64,000 nt of DNA from the NCBI RefSeq assembly GCF_001544835.2, contig NZ_FCNX02000010.1, forward strand, positions 186,001 to 250,000, written 5' to 3'. The stretch is from Caballeronia fortuita (GTDB lineage: Bacteria; Pseudomonadota; Gammaproteobacteria; Burkholderiales; Burkholderiaceae). The position numbers were made by a program, and so were the translations under genes. Below, one piece after another: positions 54,121-63,235 of this stretch. How positions within the stretch are numbered: position 1 is the first letter of the stretch; the number at the start of each line of letters is the position of its first letter. The notes beneath the pieces are model-generated. The model was given only the letters and a program-made list of their open reading frames with translations. It was not told the origin of the DNA and made no database searches.

Positions 54121-54293
54121 TGCATGAATTTTTTGACAAATTCAGGCAAACTTTACCGGTCGCACCCTGATTACATCGTCAGGAAATCGGCTCAGGAATT
54201 CGCGCCTCGCCCGCCGTTGTACTGCGCATCGGCAAATTTAACTGCGTGGCACGATTTCTGCTCGAACCGTCAGATCAAGAATTCAGAACCGAC

Positions 54294-54653
54294 ATGCAAA
54301 GCACGCCTTTCATCCAGAGCCGGTTTCTGATCGTCGCGGCGCTTGCGTTGCCTGGGTTCGCTTTCATCGCTGGGTGCACGTCGAATCCGACGGCACCGGC
54401 GGCATCGGCGAATACGGGCAAAAGCAGCGAGACAGCGCCCGACGACGCGACGCTCGCCGCCCGCGTGAAAGCTGCGATTGCCGCCGATCCGGGGCTAAAG
54501 CCTTTGCCGGTGAGCGTCGCGACGTATCGCGGAGTCGTGCAGTTGTCGGGGTACGTGGATTCGGAGGTGCAGATTCAGAAAGCGCTCGCGGTGGCGCGCG
54601 GCGTGCCGGGCGTGCAGTCGGTCAGCAACGAACTGCACCTCAGGCCGCGGTGA
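54294..54653 (+). CDS. BON-domain lipoprotein
   Basis: A 119-residue predicted lipoprotein. The signal ends at FIAGC (Cys about residue 28). After a Thr/Ala/Ser linker, one BON domain occupies about 50-118: DDATLAARVKAAIAADPGLK, VSVATYRGVVQLSGYVDS and VARGVPGVQSVSNEL. BON domains are thought to bind phospholipid at the periplasmic faces (OsmY-like) and help envelope stability. The ATG at 54294 is chosen because it gives the lipoprotein signal. It is not clearly linked to its neighbours. Confidence 0.85.
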   Translation: MQSTPFIQSRFLIVAALALPGFAFIAGCTSNPTAPAASANTGKSSETAPDDATLAARVKAAIAADPGLKPLPVSVATYRGVVQLSGYVDSEVQIQKALAVARGVPGVQSVSNELHLRPR

Positions 54654-54825
54654 CGCGCTTGCAGCACGAGATGACGAACGAGTAACGCAGGACAAAAACG
54701 CAGCGGGAAACGCACCCGGGCGCCGGACGATAAAACCAGGCGCCGCATCGACGCTTCCCGCCCACGACACGCCGCGCTCTCACGGAGGCGGCGCATTACA
54801 GTCCACTTTGATACGTTGGTCCGCC

Positions 54826-56223
54826 ATGCCACACGCACTGATTGTCGAAGACGATCCCAATAGCCTGTCCGGCCTCTCCGCGATCCTCACGGCAGACGGC
54901 TTTTCCGTCGATACCGCGACGACGCTCGCCGAGGCCCGCTCTGCGCTGACCCGCTTCATTCCCGATGTCGTGCTCATCGACTTGAATTTGCCGGATGGCA
55001 GCGGTCTCGACCTGCTTCCGAGCCTGCCGTCGCAACCACCGGACGGCGCATTGCCCGTCATCGTGATGACCGGCAACGCGACGGTGGAGAGTGCGATCGA
55101 AGGCTTGCGGCATGGCATCTGGGACTATCTGCTGAAGCCGGTGAACATTCCGCGTCTGCGCAGCCTGCTCGCGCGCATTCCGCGTCCGTACGAGCTTACC
55201 GAGGAAGTCCAGTCGCTGCGTTCGACGCTGCGCGAGCTGGGCCATTTCGGCGACATGATCGGGCGCAGCGCGGCGATGCAGCACGTCTACGATCTCATCG
55301 AACACACCGCGCCGACGGAAGCCGCCGTGCTGCTCTGCGGCGATCCGGGCACGGGCAAGAAGATCGCGGCACGTACGATCCATCAACTGAGCCGTCGCCG
55401 TAAGGGTCCGTTCGTCACGTTCGATTGCTCCGCGAGCCGCCACGCGCCCGATGGCTCGCAGCGTTCGATGGAAAGCATTCTCTTCGGACACGAGCGCAAT
55501 GCGTTCGCGGGTGCGGAGAATCGCGAGCCGGGTCTGCTCGAGCAGGCGGGCGGCGGGACGCTGTTCCTCGATCAGATCGACTCGCTGCCGGCGGCGCAAC
55601 AGGAAGCGCTTTTGCGCGCGCTGGATTCGCAGACGTTCATGCGCGTGGGCGGCAGCAATCGCATCATGACGGACTTTCGCCTGATCGCGGCATCGCGTAC
55701 GCCGATGCGCGAAGCGGTTGCGAGCGGCACGATGCGGGAGGATTTGTTCCAGCGCCTGTCGGCGTCGTCGATCATGCTGCCGCCGCTCGCCGATCGCGAC
55801 GACGACATCGCGCTGATCGCCGAAACGCTCGTCGATGAACTGAACCGCGAGAATCACATCGCCGGGATTACGAGCGGCTCACCGAAGCGGATTAGCCCGG
55901 CGTTTATTCGCGAGTGCATCGCGAGTGAATGGCCGGGGAATGTGCGCGAAATGCGCGAGCGTGTGCGGCGTGCTTACCATGCCTCTGGGGAAACGATCGA
56001 GACGTTGCGTGTCGATGAACCCGGTGGGTTGGGCGGTCGCGGATTGAATGGCAGCAGCGTACAGGTGACCGTCGGTACCGCGCTCGCGGATGTCGAGGAT
56101 ATGCTGATTCGTGCGACGCTCGAGGCGGTCGGCGGGACGCGGCATCGTGCAGCGACGTTGCTTGGGATCAGTCCCAAGACGCTTTATAACAAGTTGCAGA
56201 GGATGAAGTTGGAATCGTCTTGA
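54826..56223 (+). CDS. NtrC-like response regulator with degenerate sigma-54 ATPase domain
   Basis: A 465-residue regulator: receiver (1-115; IVEDDPNSL, LIDLNLPDGSG, VMTGNA, LLKPV), AAA+ domain (about 135-360) and a Fis-type helix-turn-helix (HRAATLLGISPKTLYNKLQRMKL). The receiver looks intact. The ATPase does not: the GAFTGA loop that touches sigma-54 reads NAFAGA, Walker A is GDPGTGKK rather than GESGTGKE, and Walker B is LFLDQID with Gln for the catalytic Glu. The R-finger MREDLFQRL is kept. It probably works without sigma-54, as a DNA-binding regulator. No sensor kinase is adjacent. The inverted-arm element follows 42 bp after its stop. Confidence 0.85.
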   Translation: MPHALIVEDDPNSLSGLSAILTADGFSVDTATTLAEARSALTRFIPDVVLIDLNLPDGSGLDLLPSLPSQPPDGALPVIVMTGNATVESAIEGLRHGIWDYLLKPVNIPRLRSLLARIPRPYELTEEVQSLRSTLRELGHFGDMIGRSAAMQHVYDLIEHTAPTEAAVLLCGDPGTGKKIAARTIHQLSRRRKGPFVTFDCSASRHAPDGSQRSMESILFGHERNAFAGAENREPGLLEQAGGGTLFLDQIDSLPAAQQEALLRALDSQTFMRVGGSNRIMTDFRLIAASRTPMREAVASGTMREDLFQRLSASSIMLPPLADRDDDIALIAETLVDELNRENHIAGITSGSPKRISPAFIRECIASEWPGNVREMRERVRRAYHASGETIETLRVDEPGGLGGRGLNGSSVQVTVGTALADVEDMLIRATLEAVGGTRHRAATLLGISPKTLYNKLQRMKLESS

Positions 56224-56265
56224 GGTTTTTTGTCGGGGACGGTTGGGGTGCTTTCTTTTTTGATT

Positions 56266-56888
56266 GCCGGATCCCGTGTTCTTTGTGGTCTATTAGCACT
56301 GCCCCTGTGCGGGGCGGCAGTCACTTTCTTTGCTGCTGCAAAGAAAGTAACCAAAGAAAGCAGCTTTTCAAGCCCACGGTCACACGCACGTTGGGTAGTT
56401 CTCTCGTCCACGGTGGCACTCGCCTAAAGAGTGCCATCGGAAGACTAACCGGGCTTGGATCGCGCACGGTCTCAAATATCGCACCACGAAAGAAATTGGT
56501 TCAGCACCAAATAGCTCCGGCCCGCTGCGCGGCCGATGGGTCAACAGGGCGCGCGCGTGCGCAAGCACAGGTGCAATCGCGCGCGCACCGCCGGTTTCCC
56601 TTGCATACCCGACGGCAGCGCGTAGCGCAGTGCCGAAACTATTTTGCGCTGAACCAGCGCCCTCATCGTTATGGCTAGTCAGACCGTGCGCGATCCAAGC
56701 CCGGTTGGGCCTTCGAGGGCGACACTTAGGCGAGTGCCGCCTGGGACGAGAGTACTACCCAAACTGCGTGTGACAGTGGGCCTGAGAAGCTGCTTTCTTT
56801 GCCTACTTTCTTTGCAGCAGCAAAGAAAGTAGGTGCCGCCCCGCACAGGGGCAGTGCTAATAAACCAAAAAGAAACCGGGATCCGGCG
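56266..56888. repeat. Inverted-arm intergenic element, copy 2 (opposite orientation)
   Basis: Same family as the element at 12498. The arms are 56266-56472 and 56678-56888, and the core is 205 bp. The left arm here has the AAAGAGTGCC sub-type and the right arm (read inward) AAGTGTCGC, the reverse of copy 1. Core modules TTCGGCAC...GGGTATGCAAGGGA (56593-56638) and CCCATCGGCCGCG...GGTGCTGAACCA (about 56500-56545) also occur in copy 1 in the opposite sense. It lies between the NtrC-like gene and nagZ, both pointing into it; the nagZ stop is 15 bp away. Confidence 0.9.
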
Positions 56889-56903
56889 ATAAAAGAACCG
56901 TCC

Positions 56904-57935
56904 TCACCCCCCAAGCATCGCCGCAATCAAAGCCTTAGCCCCGCGATACTCCGCAGAACCCTGCAACTTACTCCACCGAAACGCCTTCCCCCGAGGCCGC
57001 ATCGACTTCAACCGCTGCTCCGATGCCTTCGACGGCGTATAGCGCAACTGTTCCAGCACCTTGCCCGCTTCCTCCGGCTGATTGCAGATCAGCACCATAT
57101 CGCAGCCCGCCGCGAGCGCCGCCGTCGCCGCTTCGGTGAGCGTGCCGCCCGCGCGCGCGGCTTCCATCGAAAGATCGTCGCTGAAAATGGCACCCGCAAA
57201 GCCGAGCTGGCCGCGCAAGATGTCCTGCAGCCAGATGCGCGAAAAGCCCGCCGGCTTGTCGTCGACCTGCGTGTAGATCACGTGCGCCGGGATCACCGAT
57301 GCCAGCGACATCCCGAGCCAATCATACGGACGCACATCGGCAGCGAGGATTTCGTCGAGCGGACGATCGTCGGTCGGCAGCGCGACGTGAGAATCCGCTT
57401 CGGCGAAACCATGTCCCGGAAAGTGCTTGCCGCAGTTCGCCATGCCCGCGAGCGCGAGACCATGATTCAGGCTCTTCGCGAGCATCGTGACGACGCGCGG
57501 ATCGCCATGCAGCGCGCGATCGCCGATCACCTTCGATTGACCATAGTTCAGATCGAGCACCGGCGTAAAGCTCATGTCGATACCGCACGCGCGCAACTCC
57601 GACGCGAGCACGTAACCGAATGCGGTCGCCGTCTTGGTCGCGGCGAGCACGTCGCGGTCCCACAAGTCGCCGAGCTTGCCCGGCGCGGGCAGCACGGTGA
57701 AGCCATCGGTGCGAAAGCGCTGCACGCGCCCGCCTTCGTGATCGACGGCGATCAGAATGTCATCGCGCACCGCGCGGATCGCGTCGGTCAGCGCGACGAG
57801 TTGCGCGCGGTCCTGAAAATGACGCCCGAAGAGAATGATGCCGCCCGTCATCGGATGCGTGAGTCGCTCGATATCCGCGTCGGAGAGCGTCGTGCCGGCA
57901 ACGTCGAACATGACCGGGCCGGGAGTGCGTTTCAT
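56904..57935 (-). CDS. nagZ: Beta-N-acetylhexosaminidase NagZ
   Basis: A 343-residue cytoplasmic GH3 enzyme that removes GlcNAc from anhydro-muropeptides in peptidoglycan recycling and can affect AmpC induction. It has VAVDHEGGRVQRF-type motif (IAVDHEGGRVQRFR), the KHFPGHG loop and the nucleophile Asp in IFSDDLSMEAA. The ATG at 57935 (MKRTPGPVMFDVAG) matches the family; the longer frame reads back over acpS. Last gene of the lepA-to-nagZ run. Confidence 0.96.
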   Translation of the reverse strand: MKRTPGPVMFDVAGTTLSDADIERLTHPMTGGIILFGRHFQDRAQLVALTDAIRAVRDDILIAVDHEGGRVQRFRTDGFTVLPAPGKLGDLWDRDVLAATKTATAFGYVLASELRACGIDMSFTPVLDLNYGQSKVIGDRALHGDPRVVTMLAKSLNHGLALAGMANCGKHFPGHGFAEADSHVALPTDDRPLDEILAADVRPYDWLGMSLASVIPAHVIYTQVDDKPAGFSRIWLQDILRGQLGFAGAIFSDDLSMEAARAGGTLTEAATAALAAGCDMVLICNQPEEAGKVLEQLRYTPSKASEQRLKSMRPRGKAFRWSKLQGSAEYRGAKALIAAMLGG

Positions 57936-57973
57936 CGGATTCAATTGGCTTTTTTTCGTGAGTTGGATTGAAT

Positions 57974-58390
57974 TCAGGACCGGTCGGGCGCGCACTCGGG
58001 CACTTCGGCGATCACGAACGACACCGCGTAATCGCGTTCGTCGCTCACCGTCACCTGCGATGTGATGCCGCGTTGTGCGAGCCATTCGGCCAGTTCGCCC
58101 GACGCGACGCACACCGGCTTGCCGCTCGGCTCGTTGAGCGTTTGCAGCGCGCGCCATGTCATCGGCCAGCGCATGCCGAGGCCGATCGCCTTCGAGAACG
58201 CTTCTTTCGCCGAAAAACGTGTCGCGAGAAACGCGAGGCCGCGCACTTCGGAACGCGCGCGGCGCGCGTGATAGACGCGCAGTTCGTCCGGCCCAAGCAC
58301 CTTCTCGGCGAAGCGGCCCTTCGTGCGCTCCATCACCGCCGCGACGCGGCTGACCTGCACGACGTCCGTGCCGATTCCATAGATCGCCAT
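57974..58390 (-). CDS. acpS: Holo-[acyl-carrier-protein] synthase
   Basis: A 138-residue trimeric enzyme that attaches 4'-phosphopantetheine to acyl carrier protein. The first metal ligand is in IYGIGTDVV (Asp9) and the second in FSAKEAFSKAIG. KRFxxKVLxxxEL-type segment appears as GRFAEKVLGPDEL. It lies 12 bp after pdxJ, as in the pdxJ-acpS pair of many proteobacteria. Confidence 0.96.
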   Translation of the reverse strand: MAIYGIGTDVVQVSRVAAVMERTKGRFAEKVLGPDELRVYHARRARSEVRGLAFLATRFSAKEAFSKAIGLGMRWPMTWRALQTLNEPSGKPVCVASGELAEWLAQRGITSQVTVSDERDYAVSFVIAEVPECAPDRS

Positions 58391-58402
58391 GACGTGTCCG
58401 CT

Positions 58403-59176
58403 CTAGCGTGCGTGCGTCGACGCGAGACGCGACGCGATCATGATCGCCTTCATCTCGCGCACGGCGTTGTCCCAGCCGGCGAAGATCGAATGCGCGACGA
58501 TCGCGTGCCCAATGTTCAGCTCGACGATGCCCGGCAGCGCCGCGATCGCCTGCACGTTGGTGTAATGCAGTCCGTGGCCCGCGTTCACCTTGAGCCCGAG
58601 CGCGTTACCCACATCCACGCTCGCCGCCACGCGCTCGAATTCGCGCTGCTGCGCGGCCGCTTCGTGCGCTTCGGCATAGCGTCCCGTATGCAGTTCGATG
58701 ACCGGCGCGCCCGCTTCCTTCGCAGCGCGAATCTGCGTTTCGTCCGGATCGATGAAAAGCGAGACGCGCGCGCCGGCATCGGCAAGCTGTTTGCACGCGG
58801 CCTTCACTTCCTCGAAGCGGCCCGCGACGTCGAGCCCGCCTTCGGTCGTCACTTCCTGGCGCTTCTCAGGCACGAGGCAGACATCGTGGGGCCTGATTTC
58901 GCACGCGATGTCGAGCATCTCGCGCGTCACCGCGCACTCGAGATTCATGCGCGTCTTCAGCAGCGGACGCAGCGTGCGCACGTCGGCATCGACGATATGA
59001 CGGCGATCCTCGCGCAGATGCAGCGTGATGGCGTCGGCGCCCGCTTCCTCGGCGGCGAGCGCCGCGCGGATCGGATCGGGATACGACGTGCCGCGCGCGT
59101 TGCGCAACGTGGCGACATGATCGATGTTCACGCCCAGATCGATCACGTTCGCAGGCGATGAGAGAAAGAAGCTCAT
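58403..59176 (-). CDS. pdxJ: Pyridoxine 5'-phosphate synthase
   Basis: A 257-residue TIM-barrel enzyme that condenses 3-amino-2-oxopropyl phosphate with deoxyxylulose phosphate in vitamin B6 synthesis. Motifs are LGVNIDHVATLRNARG, HLREDRRHI, PEKRQEVTTEGGLDV, ELHTGRYA and NAGHGLHYTN. Its ATG overlaps the recO stop by four bases. Confidence 0.96.
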   Translation of the reverse strand: MSFFLSSPANVIDLGVNIDHVATLRNARGTSYPDPIRAALAAEEAGADAITLHLREDRRHIVDADVRTLRPLLKTRMNLECAVTREMLDIACEIRPHDVCLVPEKRQEVTTEGGLDVAGRFEEVKAACKQLADAGARVSLFIDPDETQIRAAKEAGAPVIELHTGRYAEAHEAAAQQREFERVAASVDVGNALGLKVNAGHGLHYTNVQAIAALPGIVELNIGHAIVAHSIFAGWDNAVREMKAIMIASRLASTHAR

Positions 59177-60060
59177 AGTTTTTGCAGGTCGATCAGTATC
59201 TGACGGGTGGCGAGCGGCGTGCCGCCCAGGTAATGATTCAGAAGGAAGCGCATCAGCGTCTTGCTTTGCGCGGCGGTCTGCGGGTTCGTGTAGTCGTCGC
59301 GCTCCATGTCGATGAGCGTCTGCCCCGACATCACCGGCCATTGCGCGGGAAGATCGGCCGATGCTTCGCGCACGCCGCGGTCGGGATCGAAGACATAGCG
59401 GGCATCGGCCACGACGAGCTCGCGCGCGACGGTGCGCAGGAGGTTCATCGCGTAACCGGTTTCGCGCAGCAGCACGCATTCGAACGAGCGCAAGACCTGC
59501 GCGGCGGGCTCGTCGTGCGCAAGGCGCGAAAGCGTCAACACATAGTGATTGAAGAGCGCCGGATGCGCGTCCTCGCGGGCGCAGAACTTCACGAGCAACT
59601 CGTTGACGTAGAAGCCGCACAAGAGCGCGTCGCCCGCGAGCGGCAGCATGCCGCCGACCCATTCGGCGGTCGTCAGCGTGCGGACTTCGCCCTTGCCGGT
59701 CCACGACAGTCCCAGCGGCTGGAACGTCTGCAAGACGCCGCGCAACGCGGAATGAGGACGCTTCGCGCCCTTCGCGACGAGCGCGATGCGGCCATGATCG
59801 CGCGAAAGTACGTCGATGATGAGGCTCGTCTCGCGATACGGATAGCTATGCAGCACGAATCCCGGCTGCTCGGCGACGCGAAAGTCCGAACGCGGTTTTC
59901 TGGGCGCGGACTGCGTATCGGACGCAGACGGCGATGTCGACGCCGCTCGACGGCGCTTCGGCACGGCGCGCGCAGCCGGACGCTCGTCCGCGTCGAAATC
60001 GTCGTCGGGACGATCATCGGCGGGCGGAACCATCCGGGCGTCGTTCGGGCCGTCGTCCAT
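59173..60060 (-). CDS. recO: DNA repair protein RecO
   Basis: A 295-residue recombination mediator that helps load RecA with RecR. The OB-fold part begins at about residue 66 (GFVLHSYPYRETSLIIDVLSRDHGRIALVAKGAKR). The central helical domain has GFYVNELLVKF and a C-terminal zinc-ribbon-like region without the cysteines of some homologues. The first ~60 residues are a Asp/Arg/Pro-rich, probably disordered extension absent from E. coli RecO. It overlaps pdxJ by four bases and follows era by three. Confidence 0.94.
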   Translation of the reverse strand: MDDGPNDARMVPPADDRPDDDFDADERPAARAVPKRRRAASTSPSASDTQSAPRKPRSDFRVAEQPGFVLHSYPYRETSLIIDVLSRDHGRIALVAKGAKRPHSALRGVLQTFQPLGLSWTGKGEVRTLTTAEWVGGMLPLAGDALLCGFYVNELLVKFCAREDAHPALFNHYVLTLSRLAHDEPAAQVLRSFECVLLRETGYAMNLLRTVARELVVADARYVFDPDRGVREASADLPAQWPVMSGQTLIDMERDDYTNPQTAAQSKTLMRFLLNHYLGGTPLATRQILIDLQKL

Positions 60061-60063
60061 GCA

Positions 60064-60963
60064 TCACTCGTAGCCGTACGCGCGCAGGCCCGCTTCGTTG
60101 TCCGCCCAGCCGCTCTTCACCTTGACGAAGGTTTCGAGATACACGGGGCCGTCGAAAAGCTTTTCCATGTCGAGCCGCGCTTCGGTGCTGATCTGCTTCA
60201 GCTTCGCGCCCTTCTGGCCGATGATCATCGCCTTGTGCGTATCGCGATCGACGAGAATCGTCGCGAACACGCGGCGCAGACGCCCTTCGGTCTCGAACTT
60301 GTCGATGAGCACGGTGCTCGTGTACGGCAGTTCGTCGCCGGTCCAGCGGAAGACCTTCTCGCGCAGAATTTCGGCGGCGAGGAAGCGCTCGCTGCGATCG
60401 GTCAGATCGTCCTCGCCGTAGATCGGCTCGCCTTCCGGCAGATACGGCTTCACGACGGACAGGAGCCGCTTGATGTCATCGGCATTCTTCGCGGAAAGCG
60501 GCACGATCTCGCGGAAATCGCGCAACGCCGACATCTGCTGCATGAACGGAAAGAGCGAATCCTTGTCGCCCACGCGATCGAGCTTGTTCGCGATCAGCAA
60601 CGTGGGCGTGCCGGCCGGAATCAGGTCGAGCACGCGCTGGTCGTCGGGGCCGAAGCGGCCCGCTTCGATGACGAAGAGGATCGCGTCGACGGATGTGAGC
60701 GTCGAGGTCACCGCGCGGTTGAGCGAACGGTTGAGTGCGCCGCTGTGGCGCGTCTGGAAACCGGGTGTATCGACGAAGATGTACTGCGCGTCGTCGAAGG
60801 TATTGATGCCGGTGATGCGGTGGCGCGTAGTCTGCGCCTTGCGCGACGTGATGCTCACCTTCTGGCCGACGAGCGCGTTCATCAGCGTCGACTTGCCGAC
60901 GTTGGGACGGCCGACGATCGCGACCATGCCGCAGCGGAAACCGGAAGAAGTAGGAGCGCTCAT
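60064..60963 (-). CDS. era: GTPase Era
   Basis: A 299-residue essential GTPase in 30S ribosome assembly. G1 is GRPNVGKST (18-26), then G2 with TTRHRITGI, G3 in DTPGFQ, G4 NKLD and G5 region SAK. The C-terminal KH domain has VLIDKFE and MIIGQKGAKLKQISTEAR. The ATG at 60963 opens MSAPTSSGFRCG; the longer upstream frame reads over rnc. Confidence 0.97.
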   Translation of the reverse strand: MSAPTSSGFRCGMVAIVGRPNVGKSTLMNALVGQKVSITSRKAQTTRHRITGINTFDDAQYIFVDTPGFQTRHSGALNRSLNRAVTSTLTSVDAILFVIEAGRFGPDDQRVLDLIPAGTPTLLIANKLDRVGDKDSLFPFMQQMSALRDFREIVPLSAKNADDIKRLLSVVKPYLPEGEPIYGEDDLTDRSERFLAAEILREKVFRWTGDELPYTSTVLIDKFETEGRLRRVFATILVDRDTHKAMIIGQKGAKLKQISTEARLDMEKLFDGPVYLETFVKVKSGWADNEAGLRAYGYE

Positions 60964-61022
60964 AGATGTATGCGGCAAGAGATCGTTGGGGTGCGGACGC
61001 GCGATGGGCGCGGCGGCGCGCG

Positions 61023-62135
61023 TCAGTGGCCGGCGTCGGCGGCGCGCACGACTCGGCCCGCGGGCGCATCCGGCGTGGCGGCGTTGCGCGTGCCGGTGTC
61101 GTCGTCGCGTTCGTCGGACGATGCGGGCTTCTCGGCGCTCGCGCTTCGCTCGGGCGACGGCGTTACTTCGCTCTTCGCCGCTCTTTCCGGCTTGTGGATC
61201 ACGGCGCGTTCCGGCTTGTCGGCGGCGGCATACGCGCCCGCCGACGGCTCGACGTGCGTCGCCCGAATCACGGCGAGCGGCGCGGTTGCCGGACGTTCCT
61301 GCGCGCCTTGCTGCGCACCCGGCGCGCCATGATGACGCTCGCGCCGGTCGGGCGAACGCAGATCGAGCGCCGCCTGGACGCCGGTGACGCCGGGCACCAC
61401 TTCCGGTTCTACCTGCTTCGCGGCGCGCGCGCCCTTGCGCTTGGGCTTGACGCCGAGCGTCGGGGCGGCGGCCATCACTTCGTCGAGCGCCTTCTTCGCG
61501 GCGGCCTGCTCGGCGGCGCGACGGCTTGCGCCTGAGCCCGACACTTTCACGTCGAGCTTCGGCACCGCGCATTCGACCTCGAACTGCTGGTTATGCGCGG
61601 CGCCGTGCGTCGCGACGACCGTGTAGGTCGGCAGCGCGATCTTGTGGCCCTGCAGATATTCCTGCAGCAACGTTTTCGCATCCTTGCCGATGGTGCGCGG
61701 ATCGATGTGATCGAGCACCGGCGTATAGAGCCGCTTGATGACGGTGTACGCGGCGTCGAAACCGCTGTCCAGGAAGATCGCGCCGAAGATGGCTTCGAGC
61801 GTGTCCGCGAGGATCGAAGGACGGCGAAAGCCGCCGCTGCGCAGTTCGCCTTCGCCGAGGCGCAGGCATTCGGACACGTTCAGCGCCTGCGCGATTTCGT
61901 AGAGCGACTGCTGTTTGACTAGATTGGCGCGCACGCGCGACAGGTCGCCTTCGTCGAGTTTGCCGAATCGCTGGAACAAAAGCGCAGCTACCACGCAATT
62001 TAGAACGGAGTCGCCCAGAAATTCGAGCCGTTCATTGTGCGTGGCGCTGTGACTGCGGTGGGTCATCGCCTGGCGCAGCAATTCCGCATTGCGAAATTCG
62101 TACCGCAGCCGGCTTTCCAACGGAGAAGATGGCAT
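61023..62135 (-). CDS. rnc: Ribonuclease III with long C-terminal extension
   Basis: A 370-residue endonuclease cutting double-stranded RNA in rRNA processing. The catalytic domain signature is ERLEFLGDSVLN (35-46) and a second acidic site DTLEAIFGAIFLDSG. The dsRNA-binding domain spans about 150-220 (KTLLQEYLQGHK, VSGSGASRRAAEQAAA). A further ~150 residues, rich in Ala, Pro, Glu, Arg and Lys, follow and look disordered; E. coli Rnc stops at 226. Such tails occur in Burkholderia relatives. Downstream of lepB, upstream of era. Confidence 0.96.
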   Translation of the reverse strand: MPSSPLESRLRYEFRNAELLRQAMTHRSHSATHNERLEFLGDSVLNCVVAALLFQRFGKLDEGDLSRVRANLVKQQSLYEIAQALNVSECLRLGEGELRSGGFRRPSILADTLEAIFGAIFLDSGFDAAYTVIKRLYTPVLDHIDPRTIGKDAKTLLQEYLQGHKIALPTYTVVATHGAAHNQQFEVECAVPKLDVKVSGSGASRRAAEQAAAKKALDEVMAAAPTLGVKPKRKGARAAKQVEPEVVPGVTGVQAALDLRSPDRRERHHGAPGAQQGAQERPATAPLAVIRATHVEPSAGAYAAADKPERAVIHKPERAAKSEVTPSPERSASAEKPASSDERDDDTGTRNAATPDAPAGRVVRAADAGH

Positions 62136-62297
62136 GGAGAGAGTATAACGCGGGCGCCGAGGCGGACGATTCCGCCGGTCCACGCCGGAAATTGCGTGGC
62201 GAGACGGTGTTAGCCGCGCTTCTTCACGCCGTTTCGAAGCTTGTTTTATCGTTGTCGACGCTGGCTGTCTCGACGAGACGAGCCGGCGTCATGTATG

Positions 62298-63191
62298 TCA
62301 CTGGAACGAGCCGATTCGCTTCAGATTACTGAAGTTCATCCAGATGAAGAACGCGCGCCCGACGATGTTCTTGTCCGGCACGAAGCCCCAGTAGCGGCTG
62401 TCCGCGCTGTTGTCGCGGTTGTCGCCCATCATGAAGTAGTTGCCCGGCGGCACCTTGCACGTCACGCCCTGCGCGTTGTAGTTGCAGTTGTCGCGAAACG
62501 GGAAATCGTCCGCGCCGACGACGAACGGCGGCACTTGCGGGTTGTTCAGGATCGCGTTCTTGCGGCCGTCGAGATCTTCCTCGAACTGCTTCGCGTAACC
62601 GATGCGCTCGTCGTCGAAATAATCGGGCAGCGGCGTTTCCGGCACCGGCTTGCCGTTGATCGTGAGCTTTTTGTCTTCGTACGCGACGGTATCGCCCGGC
62701 AGGCCGATCACGCGCTTGATGTAGTCGACCGATTCGTCCTTCGGATAGCGGAACACCACGACATCGCCGCGCCTGAGCGGGCTGCCGTTGGTTAGTTTCG
62801 TGTTGGTGATCGGAAGGCGCAGGCCGTATTCGTACTTGTTCACCAGGATGAAGTCGCCGACGAGCAAGGTGGGCACCATCGAGCCCGACGGAATCTTGAA
62901 CGGCTCGATGATGAAAGAGCGCACCACGAACACCGCGAGGATCACCGGAAAGAAGCTCGCCGTGTATTCGAGCCACCACGGCTGGCGCAGTTTGTCGTCG
63001 CGCAGGCGGGCGCGCGTCTGCGTGGCGTTTTCATCGGCGAAACGCTCGCCCACGCGCTCCTGCTGGCGGTCGAACTCGACCACCGCGGCCTCGGCGGCGC
63101 GGCGCCGTTGCGGCAGGAACACCAGCTTGTCCAGCACCCACGCAATACCCGTCAACACGACGAGGATCAAAAGAATCAGTGCGAAATTCAT
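62298..63191 (-). CDS. lepB: Signal peptidase I
   Basis: A 297-residue inner-membrane protease that removes Sec and Tat signal peptides. There are two N-terminal helices (about 2-28 and 78-95) with a cytoplasmic loop between. The catalytic Ser104 is in IPSGSMVPTL and Lys159 in YIKRVIGLPGD. Box E is GDNRDNSADSRYWGFVP. The ATG at 63191 is used; the ORF could begin one codon earlier at TTG. Confidence 0.97.
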   Translation of the reverse strand: MNFALILLILVVLTGIAWVLDKLVFLPQRRRAAEAAVVEFDRQQERVGERFADENATQTRARLRDDKLRQPWWLEYTASFFPVILAVFVVRSFIIEPFKIPSGSMVPTLLVGDFILVNKYEYGLRLPITNTKLTNGSPLRRGDVVVFRYPKDESVDYIKRVIGLPGDTVAYEDKKLTINGKPVPETPLPDYFDDERIGYAKQFEEDLDGRKNAILNNPQVPPFVVGADDFPFRDNCNYNAQGVTCKVPPGNYFMMGDNRDNSADSRYWGFVPDKNIVGRAFFIWMNFSNLKRIGSFQ

Positions 63192-63235
63192 CAAACGCTT
63201 CGGTTGTTATCGTTGTTTGCCTTGCGGCGCCCGCG

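Noticed and set aside
59182..61332. A 716-codon open frame antisense to recO, era and rnc
   Set aside because: Runs through three known genes on the other strand and shows only shadow composition.
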